Below, in pieces: positions 1 to 10,128 of a stretch of 24,593 nt of DNA. Each line of letters begins with the position of its first letter. Within the stretch, counting starts at the first letter, position 1. The DNA comes from Saccoglossus kowalevskii (Eukaryota > Hemichordata > Enteropneusta > Harrimaniidae): positions 197,995 to 222,587 of the forward strand of contig NW_003151766.1 of assembly GCF_000003605.2 (NCBI RefSeq), given 5' to 3'. Under the pieces are notes generated by a model. That model was given only the letters and a program-made list of their open reading frames with translations, did no database searches and was not told the origin of the DNA. The translations under genes and the position numbers were made by a program.

Positions 1-266
1 GAAGGGAACATATTATCCTGCACAGTGAACTATACCATAGCCCCCCTAGAGTTTGTAATGGTCCATCCCTAAGTTGCTAAATATAAACATGATATTCAGT
101 TGCACACATGATCAGTAATGCTTGAAGTGTTTGTATCGATGGCAAACTATTGATACAAATTGAAATAAAAAACTACATACTACAGGGAAGCCATACTGAA
201 AAAAAAAAAAAATTCTGGAAAAAAATGTATACTGACTCTTTGTTAACGTCGCTTGGGACTCAATTT
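1..266. other. AT-rich non-coding stretch, possibly interior of a transposon
   Basis: No open frame or RNA gene is visible here. It holds an A14 tract at 199-212. Because a transposon-like end lies at 267-300 and points outward to the right, this stretch may be the interior of an element whose other end is beyond the window. No matching left terminus is visible, so that is inference. Confidence 0.4.
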
Positions 267-280
267 CTGCGCATGCGCAG
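267..280. promoter_or_regulatory. Perfect NRF1-type palindrome
   Basis: The 14-bp sequence CTGCGCATGCGCAG is its own reverse complement and contains the full consensus YGCGCAYGCGCR bound by nuclear respiratory factor 1 in animals. It sits in a transposon terminus, so it may be part of the terminal repeat rather than a host promoter. No gene start is visible beside it. Confidence 0.4.
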
Positions 281-300
281 GTGACGACCCTCCCGCTTTA
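267..300. mobile_element. Solo terminus of a MITE-like DNA transposon containing an NRF1-type palindrome
   Basis: A CpG-rich patch in AT-rich DNA. It begins with the perfect palindrome CTGCGCATGCGCAG (267-280), followed by GGTGACGACCC and then CCGCTTTA ending at 300. Read on the minus strand (TAAAGCGGGAGGGTCGTCAC, then TGCGCATGCGC) it resembles both termini of the complete element at 9866-10128, which start TAAAGGGCGACGGTCGT and TATAAGAGAGGTAGACATCA and run into CATGYGC. I infer one family. The bases after 300, AAACAATT, would be the target-site duplication, but no second copy is seen upstream. The opposite end is therefore lost or lies outside the window. Confidence 0.5.
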
Positions 301-1094
301 AAACAATTAATACAGTCATGCATCTTTAAACAGTATACTTTCAGAAGATAGTAAAAAATTTACAAGTCAGACACTTATATGCAGCTAGTTGATGATGATG
401 ATGATGATTGTATTTTAGTGGATGGTGACCATTTTGTCAGTATTATAAATTATATATTGCGAATGATTGGGTACTTTTGTTGTTGTCCTGGATTATTTAA
501 AAATCTATGTTTTTAAGTAGGTAAAAAATGCAATTTTTCTTTAACATTGGGTTGTATGGAATTGCTCTAAAAATAGAAATTTTTGAAAAATATTAGGACA
601 AGTTTCTCAAAAAATGACACTATTTTATTATAATAATAACTAAAACCATCAGGGGTTTAGAATGATACAAATAACAAAAGACTAAAATGATAAAACTAAC
701 TAAATAAAAGTAAAACATTAATAGGACAAAATAGAAAAATAAAGTATAAAATACTAAAACTGACATTGCGTAGAAAAGACGTTGGTTCATTGACATTTAT
801 TGTATTGTACCAATAAACATTGTCATGCAATTTATGAGCAACTTTCTCACAACTTGTATTTTAATAGCCGTATAAGTATGAAATTCAGAACAAAATGAAT
901 ATCACTTAAAATTAGAAACATTTTTATTATCTTATCTTATTTCATCATAACTAGAAATTTAGCTTGATGGCTAGGCTGAAAAATCCCAATAATATTCAAA
1001 ATATTTACATTTAATTGATTGAACTTCCACTCTCACATTAAATGTTCTCTCCCAACAAGTTGGCATATACAACCACCCATAGTTTTGAAATGGT
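301..1094. other. AT-rich non-coding DNA with minor motifs
   Basis: No gene is seen. It contains a (GAT)6 microsatellite at 391-408. A perfect MEF2 consensus CTAAAAATAG is at 567-576. A small hairpin at 791-825 (TGACA plus TTTATTG paired with CAATAAA plus TGTCA, with a 3-nt bulge) is weak. Otherwise the sequence is low-complexity A/T. Confidence 0.5.
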
Positions 1095-1157
1095 GCCCTC
1101 TATGTTCAGTTTTGTTATATTTATTTACTACAACTATAGAGGGCGATGTATAACAAA
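1095..1157. repeat. Two interleaved 9-bp inverted repeats (pseudoknot topology)
   Basis: Arm A is GCCCTCTAT (1095-1103), with a perfect inverse ATAGAGGGC at 1136-1144. Arm B is TTTGTTATA (1111-1119), with a perfect inverse TATAACAAA at 1149-1157. The order A, B, A', B' means the stems interlock rather than nest, as in an H-type pseudoknot. A single 9-bp inverted repeat at this spacing is expected several times by chance in a window this size; two interlocked ones are less likely. No function is assigned. Confidence 0.5.
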
Positions 1158-2572
1158 TTTAAACATTCATGTATTGTGTGTGTACATGTGCTAAATTCAG
1201 AACTGTAAAGATGATTTATGGTAAATAAAATTAATGGTGTTCTAGTTATAAGTCTGAATAATAATAACATTTTGATATTGATATGGTTTTTATTGAAATA
1301 AGGGCATGTTTTGATAAAAGTACTGACAAGTTTGACGATTTTCTTTCTCAAAGCGAAGCTGTCATTTTCAGGAACCGCACCATGTGTTTGTTTTGAATGA
1401 AAGGGATACAAGTTTTTGACAGATACACACTGTATGTTGTATGTAGTTTTTTCAGTCAGACAGCAGTGATGGGATTGGTATCCTTAATAAAGGTTTCTTT
1501 GCTCTTCCATAAAGAGTATTTTAATCGCATCTCCTTGGTGACGGATGTTTGTGTCATATTGTGATATGATATAACAGCTTTCTACGTTGTACTGCTACGC
1601 AAGTATGATATTACCGCATTTTTCTGGCACTGGGATACATAGTTTGGACAGATTGGCTAAAAGGCTGAAAAACAACTCCATGATATTGCTGTAATAAAGA
1701 TAAAAGTAAGCCAAGAAATATCTGAAATGAGTCATAACAATTTTTAACAAAAGTCAAACAAACTTGGGGTAATCAAGCCCTGATTCACAGCTACGGAAAC
1801 CCAGATTGTCACAAAATGACCTCCAGTTTGGAGCATAATGCAGCAGAAACTGAATTGCTTGTTCTCATGAAAACAAGTTTTTAACTAGAACTAAAACTCC
1901 ATTAGCACAATTTGTAAACTACAGCAAATTTGATTAAAAAATATTATGTGTACTGGACAACAAAAAAATAGTATGATAGAAATACTCAACAATAAAATTT
2001 TAATAAACCTAACCCATATTTGTCTTATTCATGTCCATATAAGGCATGGAATTAAAGATTAGATTACAGTCGCTGCAAAATTTTATATTAAACCAGATTG
2101 ACAGCGTGAAATAAAAAAATTAATGCATTTAATCTTGATATGTCATCCACCATACAAGCTCTAATCCATTTCATTTCCAGGACTGTCAATATTTATAGTG
2201 TTCCGTTGATAATAATAATATCCTGTCATATGCAAGCAGCTACTCGGCCATATGAGACGTTTTCATATATACGTGTATAATAACTAATCGTCAATATACA
2301 CCCGGTAATTTGACGCTGTATTGTATCTTTCTTTCTTTCATTGCTGGTCGAGCTTCTCATTTTCAATTTTAATATATTCATCTTTCGTTATCTTTTTTAT
2401 AATGGAATTCTGTTATTGAATATATTCTATCGCATGTTATGTCTGGCTGGTGAATATTAAAAAGTTCCAGCGAGGATTTGTGTGTCAGTATATGTCTAGT
2501 TTTATGGGAATTGATTTCTCTGTTGCAAACACTTGAAATGTAATTGCGATTGCTTGGATCATGTTGTGACAG
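1158..2572. other. AT-rich non-coding DNA
   Basis: No gene, RNA or complete mobile element is recognised. One perfect CArG box CCATATAAGG is at 2035-2044. A short CTTT run is near 2326-2339. The open frames here are short and lack domains. Confidence 0.5.
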
Positions 2573-2591
2573 TTTTTTTTTTGGGGGGGGG
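2573..2591. repeat. T10/G9 homopolymer junction
   Basis: Ten T followed directly by nine G. It is one of four unusually long G or C tracts in this AT-rich window; the others are at 4570-4580, 10483-10493 and 13062-13072. Confidence 0.95.
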
Positions 2592-4569
2592 TACACGTAC
2601 ATTTGTAGACCTGTGGTAAGTTATTTATTGGTTAGGGTTATGCTACAGTGAATTTTATGACGGTATGAATGTTATTTATAGACAATACATTCATAAATTG
2701 ACATGGGCGACTGAAAACAACTTGCGTACATGGTATTAAATCGTCCATGATTGAAGGAAACATGCAAACACTCTTGTGTAATGGCCGTTTTCAAATGCCT
2801 TGTATAGCCAATGAAAGCATCCTTCTCAGATTTGAATGTAATTTGAGAATGTTCTGGGTTTATTGTTTTTAGAATGTTTTTCATAAAAAAGCATTTCCTG
2901 CCTTCATGAAACTCAATATAAATAGATAGGAGTTTTCAATAATTAAAATTGCATAACCCTACCAGATTTATAAACAAGTGTGTGGATATTCACATGAATA
3001 AATATGTAAATATTATAATTTTGGTGGAGGACAGCCTTGGAAGCTTCGTAGCAACACCCTCACTGGACCCCAATGTCTCACCCCACAGAAGTTTCATGTG
3101 TCAACAGTGAAATTATCAACCTATATTCCCTGTGATTTTTTGAGAGGCCAAAAATCATGAAGTTTTTAGTTACTATTAGAGTCAAGGTTTGGATGGGTTG
3201 CAAATAATGATTTAAGAAACACAGAGAAAAATTTTGTCATTAAAAAAAAAACAAACAGCTATTTTCTCTGAACACAATATGGCTTACTGTATTTGCTCTA
3301 TTAAAAGCATACATTTTTATAGTTTTAGTTTGCATAAATATTTTTGCCCACATATGCCTCTAATAAATCAAATATGGTAATTATTGTCCAACTCAATAAT
3401 GTCAAGACTTGGCCAATCACAAGCTGTGTTATATTTACCAAACCATGTTTGTTGTCACATGTAGTAACACTCCCTCTGATTGACTAATAGAAAGCTACTG
3501 GAATGGGATTACCATTTGTAATGTTGAAGAAGCAGGTACATGTAATTTTAGCACAGTTTAGATTTTTGTTAATATTAATAGCCTACTTTACATAATATAC
3601 AAATTAGGACCTTCCATACATATTTTCACAATAAAGAGCTGAAATTAATGAATATATTATCATACAGATCAGTTTATGAAAGTGCAAGTTGGAAATAGAT
3701 CTATTCATTGAGCAGGAATGTTTTTTTATTATAAAAACAAACTTCAAAAACAAAGATTGCAGTGTTTGAAGATGTAGATTCTCAGGAGGCAACAGTACTG
3801 TTGACTTCTCTCTCCACTGGACACCAACTACTGGGTAACTATTTAAGTAGATTTGCATTACCGGGTACAAAGCAGAGCTTGCAACATGATAGCTATTCAT
3901 AAAGGGCATTTTTTTACTTTTCAAATAATTTAGTAGTCACACAATGAATATAATGGGCAGTTCATATCTGTCTCAGTAAGTCGTTAATTTTTGACCGATC
4001 CCTGTACAAAATACTTCGGGCAAAAACCAGCTAAGATTTTCTATTACCTTACATGTCTAAAAGCAACACTTTCTGAGATGAGGTTTTCATACTAAAATGT
4101 TTTTGTAAGATATTTACATCAATCATTGACATTTGGTAGACTGTTTCAATCCTAAAACTTGTTTTCATTCAAAATTAATTATAACAATGCATATTTATAT
4201 TGAAACAAACTATGATAAAGGAAATAATATTATACAACAAAGGCAAGGTCACCAGGGTTTAACTATGTTTTAATTATTCAAACAAGTGAATATGCATAAT
4301 TTAATATTCATGAATATGACTTATATTTATAAGTCTCTTGTAACAACATGATTATTGGAATACATTTACCACTAGTATCAAGCTGTTTATAGGTCGGTTC
4401 AAAAGATGCCATGTACGTCATCGGCAAAACACGACAGAAGCTCTTGTCTTAAGTACATTAGCATATCCGTATTTTAAATTAATAAACATAAACAAATTTA
4501 ATTTCAGCTGTAAATCATTTATTTGATATTTTGTCTTTGTAGATGTATTTACAAAGTTTCTGACCTTTT
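2592..4569. other. AT-rich non-coding DNA with one GC-richer patch
   Basis: No gene is supported. A GC-richer patch at about 3020-3130 carries a 38-codon open frame on the plus strand (2994-3110) with protein-like composition but no recognised homology. A single minus-strand POU octamer (ATTTGCAT) is at 3851-3858. An 8-bp inverted repeat GACTTATA/TATAAGTC is at 4318-4335. The rest is featureless to me. Confidence 0.45.
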
Positions 4570-4580
4570 GGGGGGGGGGG
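4570..4580. repeat. G11 homopolymer
   Basis: Eleven consecutive G preceded by TTTT. It lies 24 bases upstream of the tandem octamer and 130 bases upstream of the AATAG microsatellite. Confidence 0.95.
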
Positions 4581-4604
4581 TGACTTGTTAAACGTATAGG
4601 TCAC

Positions 4605-4620
4605 ATGCAAATATGCAAAT
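4605..4620. promoter_or_regulatory. Two directly abutting POU octamer motifs
   Basis: ATGCAAAT at 4605-4612 is repeated with no spacer at 4613-4620. ATGCAAAT is the consensus site for Oct/POU transcription factors across animals. Single copies also occur at 6494-6501, 8093-8100 and, on the minus strand, 3851-3858. About two copies are expected by chance in AT-rich DNA of this length, so the count is only mildly raised; the perfect head-to-tail pair is what stands out. No promoter or gene is visible next to it. Confidence 0.35.
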
Positions 4621-4710
4621 GAGGACATGTAATTCTTGTCAGTTATTTGTAGTTTTAATGTGTTGCTCTCTTTATTAAACAGAAATAATGGAAAATGAAA
4701 TTTGTACTAG

Positions 4711-5005
4711 CATAGAATAGAATGGAGTAGAATAGAAATATCATAGAATAGAATAGAATAGAATAGAATAGAATAGAAATTCCATAGAGAATAGAATAAA
4801 ATAGATATACCATGGAGAATAGAATAGAATAAAAATACCATGGAGAATAGAATAGAATAGAATAGAATAGAATAGAATAGAATAGAATAGAATAGAATAG
4901 AATAGAATAGAATAGAATAGAATAGAATAGAATAGAATAGAATAGAATAGAATAGAATAGAATAGAATAGAATAGAATACAATAGAATAGAATAGAATAG
5001 AATAA
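4711..5005. repeat. Long (AATAG)n pentanucleotide microsatellite
   Basis: A pentanucleotide array of about 295 bp. The longest uninterrupted run is 4844-4979 (about 27 units), ended by a T-to-C-type interruption (GAATAC) at 4980 and then five more units. The left part is more degenerate and holds a second-order repeat (see 4782-4846). The array is open on the minus strand in overlapping frames coding FYSIL repeats, which are an artefact of the period and not genes. Confidence 0.97.
4782..4846. repeat. 28-bp higher-order repeat inside the microsatellite
   Basis: The interruption CCATRGAGA recurs at 4782-4790, 4810-4818 and 4838-4846, at exactly 28-bp steps, each followed by AATAG-type units. 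This suggests that a block of interruption plus several pentamers was duplicated as a unit, beyond simple pentamer slippage. Confidence 0.8.
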
Positions 5006-7080
5006 CCATAAAGAATACGTGTAAAGTCTAATCTCTCATCGCATTTACTTACTCCATTAAATGGAATACAATGGTAAACAAACAACAGATTAATATTGTT
5101 AAACAAAGAAACAATAGTGTCCCATGATTCCATGGTGCAAACCCAGGGATTGACAGCTTTCCCTTTAATATTAATCAAGCTTATAATTACACATAATTGC
5201 CAAGTGCCAAACGTATCTGGATATTTGATGTCTTTCTATGAATTTAATTGTTTCTTGTCACCTCTATTCTGAAATCCTGGGTTAATTTAATTAGTAATTA
5301 TGAAAGTAAGAAAAAGTCATTTTACTCGACTAATGCCTCAAAAGAGATACAAAATTTGCTTACATTAGAAGCACATGCACTTATGTGAATGCTAGTACAT
5401 GGTCAAAATGGTCTAGCATATAATACTGTAACTTTTTAGTTATTGCGCTTCTATCGGGGGACATTTCAAATAGAGCTATGACCGTACTGTTAACCTTAAA
5501 ATATTTCTGTTCTGGTCTAATTTTTCTTCACTCACATTTTATTAATTATCCTGATACCTTCAAGCATGACTGGTTTTAATACGCTTTAAGACAAAGAATG
5601 TCATTGAAATTGAAATACTGCTGTTCACAAAACCTTGTCCGTCATGCAAGTATGATTACTTTGTGCAAAATTAATAATTTGGCATATAGCCTCTATTATT
5701 ATTGAAATATAGAATCGTTTATTGCCGCACGCAACCTTACAAATATATTGATTTTTTTTGAATGAAATACTGTGATAGAAAATCATTGTGGTTAGTAGGG
5801 GCAAGTTTTCATTATCGTTTCTATTGTAAAGTTATTGAGCAAACATTCTGTCAACATGGAATGTTATCAATGATACTGTAGTAATAGCTTAGACACCAGC
5901 ACGTTTGGAATGCTTTTGTGAGGACTAGGTTGGTCATGCTGTCGTATACATGTCTGGTGTTACGATGACCAATTTAATCAATGGCAATAATGGAATGATT
6001 TTCAAGACATGGTTCTGTCTGCACTCATTGTCTGTCTATTCATATGTGCCGTCGCAATGCTCAATAATTAAAGTACTGTATATGCGTCATTTTTTCCCAA
6101 TTCAAAAATAAAATTCAACAGTGAACAACTTTCAGCCAGTGTAGACTCAAAGACTCCCCTTTTGCGGTTTGCACACAGGAGTCAAAATTGATTAATGGTT
6201 TGTTAGTTTGAAGCTCATTGTCACATGCAACCAAGTACATCGTATTGTGTTTCATTCATTGAGGTTGTACGAAAGTTCATTGCTTTTATTGACAACACGG
6301 AAACATTATTGATGGTCAGTGAATAATGGAACTGTGCAGGTAGCGGATGGTTATAATGCTTTGTGATGTTTTTAAATTTGGGATATTCACCGATAATCTT
6401 CGTGCCAAAGAAAAAAAAACATTAGAAGGAGTGCTCAGTTGGTGAATAATTATTTACTTTCTGAAAAAATGTCCCATTATATATTTGGATGTAATGCAAA
6501 TTGCATCAATCCATCATTACTGCATTGCTCGAATAGATGCCGTAATGTTTACCTTCAAAAAAATAATATTGATCCATCTGTCCAAAAATAATTGAATTTC
6601 ATCTTTCTTGCGACATAGTTATGCATAAAACTACAACATTTTTAATTGAGAAATGTTGTTTTGTTGCCTAAAGTCTGTGGTAATCATGAAAAGGAATTTA
6701 TTTGACATTGATAGCAATTATCTTTGTGAAAACGGTGACGAGTTATTGGCTGTTAATAAGCTACCTAATGAGAGTTGAATCTGAACGTGTTTTAAAAACA
6801 GTTATCTCTGCATAATTTCCTTAGTTACCATAGTTACCAGTTATTCCCACGTATATAGTTCTGAATTTTAAAAAAAAATCATGACTAATTATAAATGAGG
6901 GTAAAGGTCAACCGTTGTTAGATTCCTACTTGCATTCCATCTATGATTCGAACAGGATTCTTCGAATTGTAGGTGAAATTAAAGGCAGATTGTTTCCATA
7001 ATTTGAAGCATGCATTAATTGACAACAGTTGTTGCACAGCGTGTTTTCGAATTTCATGAAAATAAATGCTGCAGTTTACG
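5006..7080. other. AT-rich unique non-coding DNA
   Basis: No gene, RNA or mobile element is recognised in about 2 kb. A POU octamer lies at 6494-6501 in the near-palindrome ATGCAAATTGCAT. A stretch near 5436-5455 slightly resembles miR-92 but has no pairing arm. Open frames are short and AT-rich. Confidence 0.5.
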
Positions 7081-7152
7081 CTCATTTAACATTTGACCAA
7101 TTTTTCAATATGGCGGGTCGGGCTGCTGGGATGTAACCAAACTCATTTAACA
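7081..7152. repeat. 11-bp direct repeats flanking a 50-bp segment with a GC-rich core
   Basis: CTCATTTAACA occurs at 7081-7091 and again at 7142-7152. Between them lie 50 bp beginning TTTG and ending CAAA, with a GC-rich core (ATGGCGGGTCGGGCTGCTGG). A small insertion with target-site duplication would give this pattern. The core includes AATATGGCGGG, which is YY1-like. Chance cannot be excluded. Confidence 0.4.
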
Positions 7153-9574
7153 GTTTGCATTCTATTCTGAATGCAACATTTGTGTGTTTGTATCTTTATT
7201 GCGCGTGTGTCATCTATGTATTTGGGTGGAGGCTGTTGCATTAGCTATTCTATGCATTGGACGTGCCATGATTGACATTTTCACAGTGGTTTGAAAAGCT
7301 GACATATACATGTATTGGTATCCTGAACAATATAAAACAGTGACAACCACAGACATTATGACGACAACAAAATAACAATAACACACACGCACATGCACGG
7401 CTGCTCTCATAATAGGTAACCTTTAACAGATGTAAAGAAAACAGCTTTGATATATTTTAATAGTTGGACGCCTCAAACAGAGGAAGAGTAGTCAAAATTG
7501 GAACTGTGACAAATTGGGGAAAATTCTCAAAACATATCCTGTGTATGAACGAGTTCTATTAAAAATAACAACATCCTGCTTCACGAGTATGGATCTATCA
7601 ACGGCAAACAAACATTAAATTGCGAGCAGGGAAAGAGAGCGCAGACGTAGATAGATATATAGAAGTAATTGGATGAGTAATTGATGCCCTATAGCCGTGG
7701 AATATTGTGCTGCTTTGATAATGGCGCTTTATAGATGAGAGTGAAAATAATAGCACTCTAAGACTCGTTAACTGGAGTATACATATTGTCTCAACAAATT
7801 TGTTATTGGTTTACGGCTTGCTTGCTCTGATGATTAATCAATCTTTTTATGGCCCTGAATAAACTTCTATGATCTGCTGTTATTATAATTAGAAAACAGG
7901 TATATGGGGTTATAATTGAGTTAGTTGGTTTGTTTTTACTAACTTGTAAATGATGTGCCCAAATAAATTATCATAATTAATTAATTAAAATGCTTATTAT
8001 TATAATATATATACATATATATATAGAATTTTAAACTAGTGCATACTAATTCATTAATTAACCCTCATTAAACTTTAATTTTATGCAAATTTGTTTCATT
8101 ATTTTGATCACATTTCATTAAGTAATGTGAGTTATTTAAGACATTTAATTCTGACGTACAAACTAAAAATTAAAAGTAATGGTAAAGTGAGTCTTACAAT
8201 ATGTCTCTTGTAGTAATGTGTCATCATCTCAATTATTAGACATAAGTATATCATAACAAATTAACACTGACATTTTTATCTGACTTTTTGCATTTTTCTT
8301 CTAATTTAGCTAATTTTGATAACATTTGCAGTTAAATTTACGATGAAAAAGATGATTAAAATAATAGTAATAATATTGAATTTTTTTTAACTTAAAATGT
8401 CACAACTCTTGATCAGTGTATTAAAGTGTAACAGATGGCTGTGTTGTCTGGTATTGCAGATATCAACAATCTGCATCGTCCGACCTTTGACCTGAATGCA
8501 GCGGCAAAATAAATTGTTCCGCTGTGGATTAGATGGAATCTCTATCTTTCCGTACTGTAATGCCTGCAAAGAGATTGTTCCAAATTCTTTAATATAGATG
8601 CATGATTTCCACATTTGCCCAGGGATGCTATTTTTAGCCTGCAGGGAAATTTACTTGGAAGAGTTTTAGAGATTGCTTTCCTGCACAGTACGTGATTAAA
8701 AAAAAAATGGTTGTCAACCATCTATCAAATAGACCATTAATGTTCCTTATATTAACAGTATAGAAATATATTTATTGTTTCTTTCCGAGTGCATCCCATA
8801 ATGCATTGCTCATTTATAGTCATGTCAGTTACATGTCACTTTTCTCATGAAATAAAATGTCTAAATATTTCATCATAGTTTCTTGTTATTCTGTACCTTA
8901 TCAAAACCTGTAAACCGTCAAATTATGTTATCTGATCTTCGAAACTTATACAAAAACGATAAAAATGTGCCCCCCTCAGTTTATCTTGCATGAATGGGGT
9001 TGAAAGGTCAGTGCCCCCCAAATATAGTGGTACTTTAAAGATTAAATTGTGAAAAAATTCTCTCAAGTGTTTTCTCCAGTTAAAGCAGGTGAAATTCCGT
9101 CTTTGTCTGTCTCGTTGATACTTTGAATCATTCAAAGTTTTTCCAGGTTACACGTTCATGCGTAATGATGTCACTAATAAAACATGGTATTGTTGATTTC
9201 ATGTGGAAACATCAATGCCATTGATTTGTTGAATGACAAGTTCTGTTTACTTGTGTGCCTAAAGAATTAATCAAGTGGTGGTAGTAAACCACCATTTTGT
9301 GAGGTCTGTGATCATGACTATGAATGGTTGATTAAACTTAGCACCACACATTATAATCATCTTTGCATAAGATCTATGTTCGTGAGATTCGAATAATCGT
9401 TTCTTTTTTTTTGAAATTTTACCTCTGAGTACAGGAAATATTCATGAGAAATGCACTTATGCTTCATCTAGCACCGTACCATAAAAAGTTCTATATGTTC
9501 AAAAACTCTTACATTCAGAGTTTCTTTCATTTGGAGTATGCCACGTTTCTAACAATGAACGCATTTCCGTATGT
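7153..9574. other. AT-rich non-coding DNA with TAAT-rich and GC-richer patches
   Basis: No gene is supported. A run of alternating A/T (8002-8026) lies within a TAATTA-rich block at about 7965-8110, together with an octamer at 8093-8100. A GC-richer patch at about 8430-8690 contains a 25-codon plus-strand frame (8435-8512) and a perfect MEF2 consensus CTATTTTTAG (8628-8637). A small TGGTGG/CCACCA hairpin lies near 9276-9294. A motif CATGCGTAATGATGTC near 9150-9170 weakly recalls the right terminus of the 9866-10128 element. Confidence 0.4.
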
Positions 9575-9582
9575 TGACGTCA
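9575..9582. promoter_or_regulatory. Perfect CRE palindrome TGACGTCA
   Basis: A full-length palindromic cAMP-response element (the CREB/ATF site) on the left side of the CpG-enriched stretch 9540-10140. No transcription start is identifiable, so any role is unproven. A second perfect copy is at 15092-15099. Confidence 0.3.
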
Positions 9583-9620
9583 CATAATCTTAGTTTACTT
9601 TGAACGCTGTAATGCTAGTA

Positions 9621-9664
9621 TAGTGCGTGACGGAGTAGAATGCACGGAATCCCATCACGTACTG
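9621..9664. repeat. 44-nt imperfect hairpin
   Basis: TAGTGCGTGACGG (9621-9633) pairs with CCCATCACGTACTG (9651-9664), giving about ten Watson-Crick pairs, two G-T wobbles and one mismatch around a 17-nt loop. It lies between the CRE at 9575 and the 263-bp element. It could be a degraded foldback fragment or chance. Confidence 0.4.
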
Positions 9665-9857
9665 AATGCATACGTTCACACAGACACCGACTTGTGAAAT
9701 GTTTTTTTTGCTGGGATTTTGTGTGGCTATTTATTGTTTACTATGGTAAAACAAAGGGAAAGCTGTGAAATAAATAAAGTTATTTTAATAGGCAGTACAG
9801 GGTCACATCGATCGATATAATCACCGCTTACCTTCAGTCATACTATTTGGTATTTTC

Positions 9858-9865
9858 GGTATTCT
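9858..9865. repeat. Left target-site duplication GGTATTCT
   Basis: Eight bases identical to 10129-10136, directly abutting the left end (TAAAGGG) of the 263-bp element. Confidence 0.75.
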
Positions 9866-10128
9866 TAAAGGGCGACGGTCGTTGCACTGTGCATGTGCGA
9901 CACACAAGTACCCATCGCAAGTATGAGGTTTGACCTGAGTGCGACTTGCACTAATTACCCCTTGTGACTCCTTCAATGCCTTCCAATCACTTAAAAAATG
10001 CCCAATTTATGCTCGGTAACGTCTCAGTTTGTACTCGTTGATCAACGCAACAGCCAAAGTCGCCATCTTTGTGTATATGAAACCCATATATCTGGCGCAT
10101 GCGTGACGTGATGTCTACCTCTCTTATA
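9866..10128. mobile_element. Complete 263-bp MITE-like element with 8-bp target-site duplication
   Basis: The 8-mer GGTATTCT flanks this segment perfectly on both sides (9858-9865 and 10129-10136). The ends are inverted and degenerate: the left begins TAAAGGGCGACGGTCGTTGC and runs to GTGCATGTGCGA; the right, read inward on the minus strand, begins TATAAGAGAGGTAGACATCA and runs to CACGCATGCGCC. The interior is CpG-rich compared with its surroundings and codes for no transposase, so it is non-autonomous. Eight-base duplications are typical of hAT-type and P-type transposases; the superfamily is inferred from that alone. Inside are a perfect palindrome CGTTGATCAACG (10036-10047), an NRF1-like GCGCATGCG with adjacent TGACGTG, and a YY1-like AAAGATGGCGAC on the minus strand. 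Confidence 0.78.
10061..10115 (-). promoter_or_regulatory. YY1 / NRF1 / CRE-type motif cluster inside the 263-bp element
   Basis: On the minus strand the order is CACGTCA (CRE-like), CGCATGCGCC (NRF1-like), a spacer of about 25 bp, then AAAGATGGCGAC (YY1-like). The ATG inside the last motif has an ideal start context (A at -3, G at +4) and opens a 19-residue frame ending at 10007. This is the motif set of many TATA-less animal promoters. It lies within a transposon-like element and no good splice donor or gene follows, so it is either promoter-like transposon sequence or coincidence. Confidence 0.3.

Noticed and set aside
4707-5178. Two minus-strand open frames of 100 and 145 codons made of FYSIL repeats
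   Set aside because: They are the AATAG microsatellite read in frames without stops; the encoded repeats follow only from the pentanucleotide period.
5436-5460. Partial likeness to miR-92 (TATTGCGCTTCTATCGG)
   Set aside because: Several mismatches in the body and no complementary arm on either side to form a precursor hairpin.
6945-6975. Minus-strand GTTCGAATC resembling a tRNA T-arm/B-box
   Set aside because: No D-arm, anticodon stem or acceptor stem can be laid out around it.
9150-9180. CATGCGTAATGATGTC as a third relic of the 263-bp element family
   Set aside because: The match is limited to two short blocks and lacks the terminal TAAAG-type bases; too weak to annotate.
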